A stretch of DNA of 64,000 bases from Nocardioides sp. zg-1230 (GCF_013155335.1 NZ_JABJQZ010000001.1:496001-560000); one strand, 5' to 3'; numbered from the stretch's first letter, positions 16,528 through 26,045 are shown. The notes: a model not told the origin generated them from the letters alone. Made by a program: numbers and translations.

Positions 16528-17787
16528 TCATCCCAGTGCCCGCGTCGGGCCGACCCATGCGGCGTCGGGCCGGTGACGAGCAGACCGCGCGACCCGGACG
16601 CGGTCGCTGCCTGCGGGCAGCGTCGGCATGCGGGTCGCGTCCGCCACCCCCGGGGTGACCTCGAGCTCCAGCCCGGCCAGGACCCGGACCGTCTCGGACA
16701 GCAGGCGCAGGGTCAGGGACTCCCCCGGGCACCGGTGGCCGGACGGGTGGCCACCGCCCTGCGGCACGAGGTCGAAGGCGGACTCCGCCGCGACCTCGTC
16801 GTGGTCGAGGAACCGGTCGGCGTCGAAGACTCGCGGTGCGGGCCAGCGGCTCTCGTGGTGGTCGACGCCGACGACGTCGAGCAGCAGCCTGTCGCCCGCG
16901 CGCACCCGGACGCCGGAGACCTCTGCGTCGCGCACGGCCAGCGCGGTGAGGGCCGGGACGAAGGGGGAGGTGCGCCGCACCTCCTGGGCGAAGGCGTACC
17001 TCTCGTGCACCGCCTCCGGCGCGACCAGGCGTGCCCGGTCCTCCGCAGGCACCGAGGCGAGCGCCAGGCCGGCGAAGCAGCCCAGCCAGCTGACCGCGAC
17101 GGTCGGTCGCAGCACGTTGAGCAGCTCCACCGCCGCCTCGCGGTCATCGAGGTCGGTGGCCGCGACCATCTGCAGAGCGCTTCCGCTCGGCGGGGTCGTC
17201 CGTCCTGAGCGAGCATCGCGGACGGCTGCCCGGGCCCAGCGCTCGGACCAGCGGCGGGCGCGCCAGCCGCGGACGTACGCCACTCCCGTGAAGCCGAAGC
17301 CGTCGACGATCTCGGCCAGCCGGCGGCTGACCAGGTCGGCCTCCCGCCGCGAGACGTCGAGCCCGGCCCAGTGCAGGGCGGCCGCGCCGTAGACGCTCAC
17401 CAGCTCGCGGTGCAGGTCGACCTCGCGACCCGTCCACCCGGCGGCGCGGGTGACGAGCGCACCGCGCACCTCCTCGATGAGCGAGTCGAGCCGGTCGGGG
17501 TCCAGCACGTCGAGGAACAACCGCTTGCGGTCCCGGTGCGCGGTCCCGTCCATCCCGTGCACGGCACCCCGGCCGAACAGCAGCCACGCGAGGGGCGGCG
17601 GCACGGCGCCGGCACGGCGCGCCAGGGACTCGTCGTAGAACGCGCGGGCACCTTCGCGGTCGCCGAGCACGACGGTGCGGCGCCCGAGGAGCCGGGAGAC
17701 GTAGGTGTCTGCGCCTCCGCGGGCGGTGCGGTCGTGGGCGACCGCGCCGTAGCCGTGGCGCGCCAGCAGGAATCCGAGATCGGTCAT
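16528..17787 (-). CDS. CYP152-type cytochrome P450 fatty-acid peroxygenase
   Basis: A 419-residue soluble haem-thiolate enzyme. The haem-binding stretch DLVPQGGGHPSGHRCPGESLT places the Cys ligand at about residue 353. The order GMDGTAHRDRKRLFLDVL, ELLNVLRPTVAVSW, EVRRTSPFVPAL and DATRMPTLP follows Bacillus P450-BSbeta (CYP152A1) rather than ordinary P450s. In CYP152 an Arg in the EVRR-x-x-PF segment (here 271-272) binds the fatty-acid carboxylate and replaces the usual acid-alcohol pair, so the enzyme uses H2O2 instead of a reductase to hydroxylate or decarboxylate fatty acids. No ferredoxin or reductase gene lies nearby. It is followed directly by the YihY/BrkB gene. Confidence 0.88.
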   Translation of the reverse strand: MTDLGFLLARHGYGAVAHDRTARGGADTYVSRLLGRRTVVLGDREGARAFYDESLARRAGAVPPPLAWLLFGRGAVHGMDGTAHRDRKRLFLDVLDPDRLDSLIEEVRGALVTRAAGWTGREVDLHRELVSVYGAAALHWAGLDVSRREADLVSRRLAEIVDGFGFTGVAYVRGWRARRWSERWARAAVRDARSGRTTPPSGSALQMVAATDLDDREAAVELLNVLRPTVAVSWLGCFAGLALASVPAEDRARLVAPEAVHERYAFAQEVRRTSPFVPALTALAVRDAEVSGVRVRAGDRLLLDVVGVDHHESRWPAPRVFDADRFLDHDEVAAESAFDLVPQGGGHPSGHRCPGESLTLRLLSETVRVLAGLELEVTPGVADATRMPTLPAGSDRVRVARSARHRPDAAWVGPTRALG

Positions 17788-17880
17788 CCCTGCCCGTTCC
17801 CGATGTCCGCGCGCGCATGCGCGGGCGTCAGGCGTTGTGCCGACGATGGTGACGTCGGAACGAGCGTGGTCAGTGCACTG

Positions 17881-19278
17881 TCACCGGACGAGGCAGGGGC
17901 GCTTGGGGTCGAACGCCCAGTCCTCGACGAGGTACTGCATGGCGACGGCGTCGTCGCGGGCGCCGAGGCCGTGCTCGAGGTAGAGCTCGTGCGCCGCGGC
18001 GAGCCGGTCGCGGTCGAGGGTGACGCCGAGGCCCGGGGTGGTCGGGACCTCGATGGCGCCGTCGACGATCTCCAACGGCGAGGCCGTCAGGCCCTGGCCG
18101 TCCTGCCAGATCCAGTGCGTGTCGAGGGCGGTGATCTCGCCCGGGGCGGCCGCGCCGGCCTGGGTGAACATCGCCAGCGAGACGTCGAAGTGGTTGTTGG
18201 AGTGCGAGCCCCAGGTGAGGCCGAAGTCGTGGCACAGCTGGGCGACCCGGACCGAGCCCGCCATGGTCCAGAAGTGCGGGTCCGCGAGCGGAATGTCGAC
18301 GGCGTTGGTGCGCACCGCGTCCGCCATCTGACGCCAGTCGGTGGCGACCATGTTGGTGGCGGTGCGCAGGCCGGTGCGGCGCTTGAACTGCGCCATCACC
18401 TCGCGCCCGGAGTAGCCGCCCTCGGCACCGCACGGGTCCTCGGCGTAGGCGAGCACGTCGCCCTTGCCCTGCAGCAGGCGGACCGCGTCCTCCAGCAGCC
18501 ACCCGCCGTTGGGGTCGAGCGTGATGCGGGCGTCGGGGAACCGCGCGTGCAGCGCGGTGACCGCCGCGACCTCCTCCTCGCCGGGCAGCACACCGCCCTT
18601 GAGCTTGAAGTCGGCGAAGCCGTAGCGGGCCTGCGCAGCCTCGGCGAGGCGGACGATCGCCTCGGGGGTCATCGCCTCCTCGCGCCGGACCTTCTCCCAG
18701 CCGTCCGGCCCCCCGGGCTCCGCCGCCGCGCGCAGGTAGGGCAGGTCGGTGCGGTCGGGGTCGCCGACGTAGAACAGGTAGCCCAGCATCGGCACGCGGT
18801 CGCGCTGCTGGCCCTCGCCGAGCAGCTCGGCGACCGGCACGCCCAGCGCCTGGCCGGACAGGTCGAGCAGCGCCGACTCGAGCGCGGTCACCGCATGGAT
18901 GGTGGTGCGGAGGTCGAAGGTCTGCAGGCCGCGGCCGCCGGCATCTCGGTCGGCGTACGTCGCTGCGACCCGGCGCAGCAGCGTGCGGAAGGTCGCGACC
19001 GGCTGGCCGACGAGGATCTCGGCGGCGTCGGCGATCGTCTGCCGGATCGCCTCGCCACCCGGCACCTCGCCGAGGCCCTCGCGGCCCTCGGAGTCGGTGA
19101 CGATCGCGATGTTGCGGGTGAAGAATGGGCCGTGCGCGCCGCTCAGGTTGAGCAGCATCGAGTCGTGACCGGCGACCGGGACGACGTCGACCTTCGCGAT
19201 GGTGGCGGTCTTCTTGGGGTCCCCGCCGAGTTGTTCGGAGGAGCGAAGCGGGGGAGAAGAAGTCGGTGGGGTAATCAC
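17881..19278 (-). CDS. gudD: Glucarate dehydratase (enolase superfamily)
   Basis: A 465-residue enolase-superfamily enzyme that dehydrates D-glucarate (and L-idarate) to 5-dehydro-4-deoxy-D-glucarate. The conserved N-terminus [22 protein letters not shown], the KLKGG general-base lysines, the metal ligands in TLDPNGGW and AEDPCG, and the [12 protein letters not shown] histidine segment are all intact. It is the last gene of a three-gene operon with the aldehyde dehydrogenase and kdgD; its GTG overlaps the preceding stop by 4 bases. That start gives roughly 25 residues ahead of the usual beginning, rich in Ser and Pro; a slightly later start cannot be ruled out. Confidence 0.93.
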   Translation of the reverse strand: MITPPTSSPPLRSSEQLGGDPKKTATIAKVDVVPVAGHDSMLLNLSGAHGPFFTRNIAIVTDSEGREGLGEVPGGEAIRQTIADAAEILVGQPVATFRTLLRRVAATYADRDAGGRGLQTFDLRTTIHAVTALESALLDLSGQALGVPVAELLGEGQQRDRVPMLGYLFYVGDPDRTDLPYLRAAAEPGGPDGWEKVRREEAMTPEAIVRLAEAAQARYGFADFKLKGGVLPGEEEVAAVTALHARFPDARITLDPNGGWLLEDAVRLLQGKGDVLAYAEDPCGAEGGYSGREVMAQFKRRTGLRTATNMVATDWRQMADAVRTNAVDIPLADPHFWTMAGSVRVAQLCHDFGLTWGSHSNNHFDVSLAMFTQAGAAAPGEITALDTHWIWQDGQGLTASPLEIVDGAIEVPTTPGLGVTLDRDRLAAAHELYLEHGLGARDDAVAMQYLVEDWAFDPKRPCLVR

Positions 19279-20789
19279 TTCTCGAGCTCTCCGTCGATCC
19301 GGCGGCGCAGGCCCCACGGGTTGTCGTCGCGGACGGCGACGGGGAGCAGCCCGGCCGGCACGTCCTGGTAGGCGACCGGGCGCTGGAAGCGCTCGATGGC
19401 GAGGCTGCCGACGCTGGTGCTGCGCGCGTCGGACGTCGCCGGGTAGGGGCCGCCGTGGACCATCGCGTGGCCGACCTCGACACCGGTCGGCCAGCCGTTG
19501 AAGAGCACCCGGCCGGCCTTCAGCTCGAGGACCGGCAGGAGGGCCGCGGCGTCCGCGGTGTCGGAGTCGGTGGCGTGGATGGTCGCGGTGAGCTGGCCCT
19601 CGAGGGCCTCGAGCCGGGGCAGCAGGGCCGCCACGTCGTCGTACCTCACCACGACGCCGGCGGCGCCGAACACCTCGTCGGTCACGGCGCTGTCGTCGGT
19701 CGCGAGCAGCTCGGCAGGCGCCTCGTAGACCACGGGGGCGGGGGCGTGCTCGCCGGCCGCGGATCCCTCGCCGACGACCCGGATTCCGTCGGTACTGCGC
19801 AGGCTCGCCGTCCCGCTGGCGTAGGCCTCGGCGATGCCGGGGGTCAGCATCTGCTGGCCGGCAGCGCCACTGACGGCCGCGCCGGCTGCGCGCAGGAACG
19901 CGTCGCCCCGCTCGCCGGACGGCAGGAAGAGCAGGCCGGGGTTGGTGCAGAACTGACCGGAGCCGAGCGTGAGGCTGCCGACGTAGGCCTGGGCGAGCGC
20001 GGTGACGTCGCCCTCGAGCGCGCCGGGGAGCACGACCACGGGGTTGATCGACGACATCTCGGCATAGACCGGGATCGGTACGTCGCGCTCCGCAGCAGCG
20101 CGCACCAGGGAGAGGCCGCCGCCGCGCGAGCCGGTGAAGCCGACCGCGGCGATGCGCGGGTCGGCGACGAGCTCCTGGCCGGTCTCGATGCCGCCGAGCA
20201 CGAAGGAGAAGGTGCCGGCGGGCAGCCCGGACTTCTCGACGGCGCGGGTGATCGCGCGGGCGACCAGGGTGCCGGTGACGGGGTGGGCGGGGTGGCCCTT
20301 GACGACGACGGGGCAGCCCGCGGCGAGCGCGGACGCGGTGTCGCCGCCCGCGGTGGAGAAGGCGAGCGGGAAGTTGCTGGCCCCGAAGACCGCGACCGGG
20401 CCGAGCGGCACCATCCGCTGCCGGATGTCGGCGCGCGGCAGGGGCGCACGGTCGGGCAGCGCCGGGTCGATGCGCACGCCGAGGTGGTCGCCCTGCCGGA
20501 CGACGCCGGCGAACATCCGCAGCTGACCGGTCGTGCGGCCGACCTCACCGGTGATCCGTCCCTCGGGCAGCCCGCTCTCGCGGACCGCCTCCGGGATGAT
20601 CGCGTCCTTGTCGGACTCGATCTCGGCCGCGACCGCCTCGAGGAAGGCGCTCCGCTCCTCGGGGGTGGTGGCGCGGTAGGCGGCGAACGCCTCGGCGGCG
20701 GCCGCGGTGGCGGCGGCGACGTCGGGCTGCTCGGAGTCGGTGCCCGCCAAGATTGAGGTGGGAGTGATCGAGGTGGCCTGGTCAGACAT
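19275..20789 (-). CDS. 2-oxoglutarate semialdehyde (2,5-dioxovalerate) dehydrogenase
   Basis: A 504-residue NAD(P)+-dependent aldehyde dehydrogenase. It has the [11 protein letters not shown] cofactor-site stretch (about 131-141), the FTGSRGGG Rossmann segment and the catalytic cysteine in [13 protein letters not shown] (about residue 278). This wording matches the alpha-ketoglutaric semialdehyde dehydrogenases of acid-sugar pathways rather than betaine or acetaldehyde enzymes. Between kdgD and gudD it catalyses the last step to 2-oxoglutarate. It lies 42 bases downstream of kdgD and overlaps gudD by 4 bases. Confidence 0.9.
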   Translation of the reverse strand: MSDQATSITPTSILAGTDSEQPDVAAATAAAAEAFAAYRATTPEERSAFLEAVAAEIESDKDAIIPEAVRESGLPEGRITGEVGRTTGQLRMFAGVVRQGDHLGVRIDPALPDRAPLPRADIRQRMVPLGPVAVFGASNFPLAFSTAGGDTASALAAGCPVVVKGHPAHPVTGTLVARAITRAVEKSGLPAGTFSFVLGGIETGQELVADPRIAAVGFTGSRGGGLSLVRAAAERDVPIPVYAEMSSINPVVVLPGALEGDVTALAQAYVGSLTLGSGQFCTNPGLLFLPSGERGDAFLRAAGAAVSGAAGQQMLTPGIAEAYASGTASLRSTDGIRVVGEGSAAGEHAPAPVVYEAPAELLATDDSAVTDEVFGAAGVVVRYDDVAALLPRLEALEGQLTATIHATDSDTADAAALLPVLELKAGRVLFNGWPTGVEVGHAMVHGGPYPATSDARSTSVGSLAIERFQRPVAYQDVPAGLLPVAVRDDNPWGLRRRIDGELEK

Positions 20790-20831
20790 GGGTTCCTCTC
20801 GTTGCTGTGCTGCGCGTGCGGGCGGTGGTGG

Positions 20832-21758
20832 TCAGGCGTTCGAGCCTGCCACCTTGTCCACGAGGGTCTGCAGCTCGTCGCGCTCGGCGTCGGTGAGGTC
20901 CGACAGCGGTGGTCGCACCGGGCCGGCCGGGCGGCCGACGGCGGCGAGGCCGGCCTTGACGATGGAGACGGCGTAGCCGGACTCGCGGTCGCGGATCTTG
21001 GTGTAGGGGATGACGAAGTCGTTGAGCATCGCGTAGACCGTCTCCTGGTCCTGGCGGCGCACGGCTCCGTAGAAGTCGAGCGCGAACCGTGGCACGAAGT
21101 TGAAGATCGCCGAGCTGTAGGTCGTCACGCCGAGCTGCAGCAGCGGCAGGGCGAACATCTCCGCGGTGGGCAGGCCGCCGACGTACACGAGGCGGTCGCC
21201 GAGCTGGGCGTAGGTGCGGGTCATCTGCTCGATCGAGCCGACGCCGTCCTTGAAGCCGACCAGGTTGTCGTTGCGGGCGCACGCCTGCTCGAGGGCGTCG
21301 GTGCCGAGCACCGCGTTCGCGCGCGAGTAGTAGATGACGCCGAGGCTGGTGGCGGCGCACACCCGGCTGATGTGCTCGACCAGGCCGCGCTGGCCGGCCT
21401 CGGTGAGGTACGGCGGCATGAGCAGGATGCCGTCGGCACCGGCCTTCTCGGCCGCCTGCACCTGGGCGACGGCGTTGACGGTCGAGCCGGTGGCGGGGGC
21501 CAGCACGGGCACCTTGCCGCCGGCGCCGGCGATGGCGGCGCGCACGACGCGGTCGGTCTCCTCGGCGTTGAGGGAGAAGCCCTCACCGGTGCCACCGGCG
21601 GCGAACAGGCCGGCGACGTCGTAGCCGCTGAGCCACTCGAGGTGCTCGCGGTAGGCCGGCTCGTCGAACTGGAGGTCGGCGTCGAAGTGGGTGACCGGGA
21701 ACGACAGCAGGCCGCTGCCCAGGGTCTCGACGAGCTCGGTCGGGCTGTACTTCGTCAC
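20832..21758 (-). CDS. kdgD: 5-dehydro-4-deoxyglucarate dehydratase
   Basis: A 308-residue DapA-superfamily enzyme that dehydrates and decarboxylates 5-dehydro-4-deoxy-D-glucarate to 2-oxoglutarate semialdehyde. Visible features are [17 protein letters not shown] (the carboxylate-binding loop, about 50-66), the tyrosine in [11 protein letters not shown] and the Schiff-base lysine in [12 protein letters not shown]. It opens the glucarate operon. The GTG start has a GAAGGA ribosome site about 8 bases upstream, and a conserved promoter block lies 58-110 bases upstream of it. Operon partners are the semialdehyde dehydrogenase and gudD, giving the full KdgD route to 2-oxoglutarate. Confidence 0.93.
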   Translation of the reverse strand: MTKYSPTELVETLGSGLLSFPVTHFDADLQFDEPAYREHLEWLSGYDVAGLFAAGGTGEGFSLNAEETDRVVRAAIAGAGGKVPVLAPATGSTVNAVAQVQAAEKAGADGILLMPPYLTEAGQRGLVEHISRVCAATSLGVIYYSRANAVLGTDALEQACARNDNLVGFKDGVGSIEQMTRTYAQLGDRLVYVGGLPTAEMFALPLLQLGVTTYSSAIFNFVPRFALDFYGAVRRQDQETVYAMLNDFVIPYTKIRDRESGYAVSIVKAGLAAVGRPAGPVRPPLSDLTDAERDELQTLVDKVAGSNA

Positions 21759-21815
21759 GCTGCGTCCTTCGGTCGGCCGTGGATCCCATGTCCCACGGAT
21801 GTGGCGGTGCTCACC

Positions 21816-21868
21816 AACCTAGGAAGACGTGACGATGCCTGTCCAAGCCCGTTTCTGAATCCAGTGAT
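21816..21868 (-). promoter_or_regulatory. Promoter/operator of the glucarate operon, shared with tctCBA
   Basis: On the minus strand, TTGGAC (21846-21841) and TAGGTT (21821-21816) form a -35/-10 pair with a 19-nt spacer. The 53-nt block, read in the direction of kdgD, aligns without gaps with 30754-30806 upstream of tctC: 36 of 53 positions match, and 16 of 17 match over GGGCTTGGAC-N-GGCATC. Promoter spacing is the same in both. I infer a common activator or repressor, most simply the LysR protein encoded at 29815-30726. Confidence 0.72.
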
Positions 21869-21881
21869 GCGCGTCGGGTAT

Positions 21882-22343
21882 CTACCCCGTGAACGTCCTG
21901 GGACCGAGCCAGCGCGGGACGCTCGCGCAGTAAGTCGTGTAGGCCGCACCGAACTTCTCCGCGAGGGCGCGTTCCTCCGCGGCGACCTGGAAGCGGTCGA
22001 TGACCGCCACGAACCCGACGATGGGCAGGACCCCGGTCCACGAGCCCCGACGCAGGGCGTTGGCGACGAGCACGCCCGCCATGCCGAGGTACATCGGGTT
22101 GCGGGTGCGGGAGTTGGGACCCGTGACGACGAGGGACGACGCCTTGGACGGGTCGAACGGCTCGACCGTCGTGCGCACGGCCCGGAAGCGGCTGGCCGCC
22201 CCGCCCGCAATCGCGACCGAGGCCGTCGCGACGGCGACGGCAGCGGGGCGTCGGAGACCCGACGCGGGGGACGCGCCCCGGGACATCCCCTGCTGCGCGG
22301 CTGCGGCGACGAGCGCGAGGAACGGCGGCGGTGGACGCTTCAC
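21882..22343 (-). CDS. Isoprenylcysteine methyltransferase-like membrane protein
   Basis: A 153-residue membrane protein with a short basic N-terminus and about three to four hydrophobic helices. The C-terminal half has the segment GPNSRTRNPMYLGMAGVLVANAL followed by AAEERALAEKFGAAYTTYCASVPRW. That pattern (RNPMYxG, then EE...L...FG..Y..Y....PR) is diagnostic of the ICMT/PEMT-like isoprenylcysteine carboxyl methyltransferase family, which methylates lipids or prenylated substrates with SAM. Substrate is unknown. The GTG at 22343 has a CACCGT box 6 bases upstream. It is divergent from the epimerase gene. Confidence 0.78.
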   Translation of the reverse strand: MKRPPPPFLALVAAAAQQGMSRGASPASGLRRPAAVAVATASVAIAGGAASRFRAVRTTVEPFDPSKASSLVVTGPNSRTRNPMYLGMAGVLVANALRRGSWTGVLPIVGFVAVIDRFQVAAEERALAEKFGAAYTTYCASVPRWLGPRTFTG

Positions 22344-22415
22344 CCGACCACGGTGCCACGACATCGGGGCCGCTGCCCAGAGGGTCGGCGACCGGCGCTG
22401 TCGTAGCGTGCGCGT

Positions 22416-23231
22416 GTGACCCCGGACGTGCTCCTGATCGGTGCCGGCGACCTCGGCGCCGCGGTCGGCCTGCGGCTGGCCGACCTCGGTCACGACGTGC
22501 TCGCCCTGCGCCGCAACGCGTCACTGGTGGAGGCGCCGCTCACCGGCCGGTCCGTCGACCTGACGCGCGAGGCGCCCGACCTGGACGACGTACGTCCCCG
22601 TCTCGTCGTGGTCGCGCTGACCGCGCGGCCTCGGACGGAGGAGTCCTACCGGGCGACGTACGTCGACGGGATGGCGCGGGCGCTCGATGCGCTGGTCGAG
22701 CCGCCCGAGCGGGCCGTGCTCGTCTCGTCGACCGCGGTGCACGGCAGCCGCGACCTCCCGGAGCTCGAGGACGAGACGATGCCCCCGGCGCCCGCGGACG
22801 GGCCGGGCCGTCAGCTGGTCGCGGCGGAGGAGGCCTTCCACGACCGCATCCCGCACGGGAGCGTGCTGCGCCTGTCGGGGCTGTACGGCGGCGCCAGCAC
22901 GCGGCTGCTCGACCAGGTGCGCGAAGGTCGGATCGACGACCCGCACCGCTGGACCAACCGCATCCACCGCACCGACGCGGCAGCGGCGGTCGTGCACCTG
23001 CTGACGATGCCGGCTGCGCCGGAGCGGCTCTACCTCGGCACCGATGACGACCCCGCCCAGCTCGGTGACGTGGCGGCGTACCTCGCCGTCCGGCTCGGCG
23101 CCCCTGCTCCCCCGCCCGCCGACCCGGCGCAGGGTCACGGCAAGCGCCTCTCCAACGCACGGCTGCGTTCCACGGGCTGGGCGCCGGCGTACCCGTCCTA
23201 CCGCGAGGGCTACGCGGCCGTCGGTGGATGA
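22416..23231 (+). CDS. NAD(P)-dependent sugar-epimerase-like SDR
   Basis: A 271-residue extended-SDR protein resembling YeeZ-type NAD(P)-dependent epimerase/dehydratases. The N-terminal LIGAGDLGAAVGLRLADLGHDV (about 6-27) is a Rossmann nucleotide site. A serine-rich stretch VLVSSTAVHGS follows near residue 100; a catalytic YxxxK is not obvious, so activity is uncertain. The C-terminus, rich in SNARLRSTGWAPAYPSYREGY, is typical of the group. The GTG start is 6 bases after a TAGCGT box, so the message is probably leaderless. It is divergent from the methyltransferase-like gene, with 72 bases between the start codons. Confidence 0.78.
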   Translation: MTPDVLLIGAGDLGAAVGLRLADLGHDVLALRRNASLVEAPLTGRSVDLTREAPDLDDVRPRLVVVALTARPRTEESYRATYVDGMARALDALVEPPERAVLVSSTAVHGSRDLPELEDETMPPAPADGPGRQLVAAEEAFHDRIPHGSVLRLSGLYGGASTRLLDQVREGRIDDPHRWTNRIHRTDAAAAVVHLLTMPAAPERLYLGTDDDPAQLGDVAAYLAVRLGAPAPPPADPAQGHGKRLSNARLRSTGWAPAYPSYREGYAAVGG

Positions 23232-23281
23232 TCCCCGATCAGGGTGATGGGCCGGGCGGGCCGGGGGCGCACACTGCAGGC

Positions 23282-23713
23282 ATGGCCGTCATGCCCTCGG
23301 AGGCTCAGCCCGCGGCCGCCGGGGAGCGGCGCCGTCCCGGCCTCGCCCTGCTGGTCGCCCTGCTCGCGACGGTGCCCTTCGTCGTCGGACTCGCGCTGCC
23401 CTACTACGTCAACGGCATCCACGACCGGCCCGCCGGCGAGACGGTCTACGCCTACGACCTGTACTCGATGTGGCCGTACGACACCGCGCTCGGCGGTGTT
23501 CTCAGCTTCGTGGTCGTGGTCGGGGTGCCGACGGCGCCGTTCGTCGCCGGCGGGGTGGCGATGTGGTCGGTGTTCATGGCGTGGACCTGGCGACGCACCC
23601 TGACCGTCAGGCAGTTCGTCCTCTACGCCGCCGCGGCCGCGCTGGGGATCGCGACGATCGCCTGGCTGGCCACGCCGCTGGCGAACGAGCTCCTCATGTG
23701 GTTCTGGGACTGA
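23282..23713 (+). CDS. Small three-helix membrane protein, unknown function
   Basis: A 143-residue protein with three predicted membrane helices (about 20-42, 70-95 and 110-137) and short polar loops containing an aromatic stretch YAYDLYSMWPYD. I do not recognise a family. A CACACT box ends 6 bases before the ATG, as for other leaderless genes here. It is convergent with the SDR gene, with 10 bases between stops. Confidence 0.6.
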   Translation: MAVMPSEAQPAAAGERRRPGLALLVALLATVPFVVGLALPYYVNGIHDRPAGETVYAYDLYSMWPYDTALGGVLSFVVVVGVPTAPFVAGGVAMWSVFMAWTWRRTLTVRQFVLYAAAAALGIATIAWLATPLANELLMWFWD

Positions 23714-23723
23714 GCCTCGACCC

Positions 23724-24644
23724 TCACATGCTGACCGGGTTGCCGCCGGTGACGGCGATGACCTCACCGGTGATGTAGCTGGACTCCGGCGAGGCGAGGA
23801 ACACGAAGGCTGTCGCGACCTCGGCCGGCTGCCCGGCGCGGCCGAGCGGCGTGTCCTCGCCGAAGGACGCGATCTTGTCGTCGGGCATGGTGGCCGGGAT
23901 GAGAGGCGTCCAGATGGGGCCGGGCGCGACTGCGTTGACGCGGACGCCCTGCTCGGCCACCGCCCTCGCCAGCCCCCGCGTGAAGTTCACGATCGCCGCC
24001 TTGGTCGCGGCGTAGTCGAGCAGCGCGGGCGAGGGCTGCGACGACTGGATGGAGGAGGTGTTGATGATCGACGACCCCGCCTTCATGTGCGGGAGCGCCA
24101 TCCGGCACAGCCAGAACATCGCGTAGACGTTGGTCCTCATCACCCGGTCGAGCTGCTCGGTCGTGATGTCGGCGATCCCGCCCGGCTGGGCCATCTGGTA
24201 GGCCGCGTTGTTGACGAGGACGTCGATGCGGCCGAGCTCGTCGACCGCCTTGTCGACCAGCGCCTGGCAGGCCGACTCCTCGACGAGGTCCGTGGGCACC
24301 AGCACGGCCCGACGGCCGGCTGCCTCGACGATCCGGGCGGTCTCGCGGGCGTCGTCGTCCTCCCCCTCGAGGTAGGCGATCACCACGTCGGCACCCTCGC
24401 GCGCGAACGCCAGCGCGACGGCGCGGCCGATGCCGGAGTCGCCGCCGGTGATGACCGCGACCTGGTCGCGCAGCCGGTCGTGGCCGACGTACGTCTCCTC
24501 GCCGTGGTCGGGCTTCTCCCCCATCTCGCTGGTGACGGAGTCCTCGTCGCCGGGCTTCGGCAGGCGCTCACCCTCGGTGTCGGGCTGGTCGTGCACCTCG
24601 GTGGGGTCCTGTCGCGTCTGCTCGGCCTGGCCGTCGTTGCTCAT
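23724..24644 (-). CDS. SDR-family oxidoreductase with acidic N-terminal extension
   Basis: A 306-residue classical short-chain dehydrogenase. It has an N-terminal polar extension (about 1-50, rich in Glu, Gln and Asp), then VAVITGGDSGIGRAVALAFAREG (about 60-82), NNAAYQ, the catalytic serine in INTSSIQSSQPSP and YAATKAA. The extension and the loop sequence match the stress-induced YhdF/YdaD-like subgroup, often annotated as general-stress or glucose 1-dehydrogenase-like. Substrate is unknown. A GAAGGA ribosome site precedes the ATG. It stands alone, divergent from the carboxypeptidase gene. Confidence 0.88.
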   Translation of the reverse strand: MSNDGQAEQTRQDPTEVHDQPDTEGERLPKPGDEDSVTSEMGEKPDHGEETYVGHDRLRDQVAVITGGDSGIGRAVALAFAREGADVVIAYLEGEDDDARETARIVEAAGRRAVLVPTDLVEESACQALVDKAVDELGRIDVLVNNAAYQMAQPGGIADITTEQLDRVMRTNVYAMFWLCRMALPHMKAGSSIINTSSIQSSQPSPALLDYAATKAAIVNFTRGLARAVAEQGVRVNAVAPGPIWTPLIPATMPDDKIASFGEDTPLGRAGQPAEVATAFVFLASPESSYITGEVIAVTGGNPVSM

Positions 24645-24811
24645 CGTCGTCCTTCGTCATGGAGTTGCGGGTCCACCTCGCCGTACCCGCCGCCGGACGG
24701 ACGATGCGGCCCACCGCCCTCAGGTGGGTGGCAGGTGTCGGAGGGCCGACGTACGGTGCGTGGACCCTGTCGATCGCTCGGCTCGCCGGGCGCAACTGAA
24801 GTGGAGAACGC

Positions 24812-25981
24812 ATGTCTGCACGACGTTGGACGGCCGTCCTGACCGGACTGGCCCTTCCTCTCGGGATCGTCGCCATGACCACCTCGTCACCCGCGACCGC
24901 CATCCCCACCGAGTCCCACTGCGGCACCGAGGCCTCCGGCTCGGGCAACAACGGGTTCGTCGACCACGCCCAGCTCAGCCGCACCCTCGAGGGCATCGAG
25001 CGCTCGACCAAGGGCGTCGTCGACGTCGAGGTCGTGGGCGAGAGCAACCAGGGCCGGGAGATCTACACCGCCCGCGTGGGCGAGGGCGACACCGTCGTCT
25101 TCGTCGAGTCCCAGATCCACGGCAACGAGAACCACGGCACCGAGGCGCTCCTCGACCTGCTCCGCCGCTGGGGCGGGTCGACCAAGGAGGCCCAGGCCCT
25201 CCGCGAGGAGGTCACCATCGTCGCCATCCCGCGGCTCAACGTCGACGGCGGCGAGCGCGACACCCGCCAGAACGAGATGACCTGGGCCGACGTGGTCGCC
25301 GCCTTCCCGCAGCTCGCGGGCGTCGCACCGGCGTGGAACTACAACACCCGCGTCGGTGGGTTCGACGTCAACCGCGACTTCAACCCCGACCTCGGCTACG
25401 TCCCGCAGCCCGGTGACTTCCCGGGCAACAGCGCCGACACCGGCTGGTACATCACGCCCGAGGCGCAGACGGTCCGCGACGTCTACCGCGGCCTCGAGTC
25501 CGAGTTCGGCACGGTCGACTACTTCATCGACCTGCACAACCAGTGGTCCTGCTACGCCACCGAGGACCTCGAGAGCATGTCCCCGCTGTCGATCTCGGCG
25601 AAGTTCATCGACGACCCGAGCGAGTTCGGCACCTGGCCGAAGTTCGACATGGAGGCCTCGAAGCGGGCCAACGTCGCGGTCTACGAGGCGCTCCAGGACT
25701 ACGGCCAGTCCGGCTACGGCGACCTCACGCTCTACCCGCAGGACACCAACCTGCCGGGCACCGCGCTCGGCTCGTTCGCCCTGCGTGGCAGCGCAGTCGT
25801 GCTCTTCGAGACGTCGAGCCAGACGCAGTACGACGGCATGAAGCGCAACGGCATGCTGCGCAAGCAGATCGAGATCGGGCTCGGCGGCCTGGTCGACTCC
25901 GTCGCCGACGGCTCGATCGACTCGCTCGACGCGTCGGTCTACGACACCATCCCGCAGCGGGTCTTCCTGCCCGAGGACTGA
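24812..25981 (+). CDS. Secreted M14-family zinc carboxypeptidase
   Basis: A 389-residue exported protein with a signal peptide (about 1-31, ending Ala-Thr-Ala). The M14 zinc site is clear: HGNENHGTE (about 104-112) provides the first His and Glu, and the third ligand is the His in FIDLHNQ (about 236-242). The substrate-binding arginine region is VNRDFNPD. Catalytic Glu is probably in VLFETSS. It should trim C-terminal residues from extracellular peptides, or act as an amidase on cell-wall peptides. A GTGGAGA ribosome site precedes the ATG. A long hairpin follows the stop codon. Confidence 0.86.
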   Translation: MSARRWTAVLTGLALPLGIVAMTTSSPATAIPTESHCGTEASGSGNNGFVDHAQLSRTLEGIERSTKGVVDVEVVGESNQGREIYTARVGEGDTVVFVESQIHGNENHGTEALLDLLRRWGGSTKEAQALREEVTIVAIPRLNVDGGERDTRQNEMTWADVVAAFPQLAGVAPAWNYNTRVGGFDVNRDFNPDLGYVPQPGDFPGNSADTGWYITPEAQTVRDVYRGLESEFGTVDYFIDLHNQWSCYATEDLESMSPLSISAKFIDDPSEFGTWPKFDMEASKRANVAVYEALQDYGQSGYGDLTLYPQDTNLPGTALGSFALRGSAVVLFETSSQTQYDGMKRNGMLRKQIEIGLGGLVDSVADGSIDSLDASVYDTIPQRVFLPED

Positions 25982-25991
25982 TCGGGGCGGG

Positions 25992-26032
25992 CGTGGAGGA
26001 TCCGGGTCACCCCGTGGCTCGGGTCCTCCACG
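25992..26032. terminator. 19-bp stem-loop between convergent genes
   Basis: The arms at 25992-26010 and 26014-26032 pair over 19 bases with three G.T wobbles and a CCC loop. The outer 9 bases (CGTGGAGGA with TCCTCCACG) are perfect. It separates the carboxypeptidase gene from the convergent flavoprotein gene and is a likely bidirectional terminator. Confidence 0.7.
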
Positions 26033-26045
26033 GTCAGCGCGGCGT

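Noticed and set aside
17812..17823. CGCGCATGCGCG palindrome upstream of the P450 gene
   Set aside because: A short self-complementary GC string is expected by chance at this base composition.
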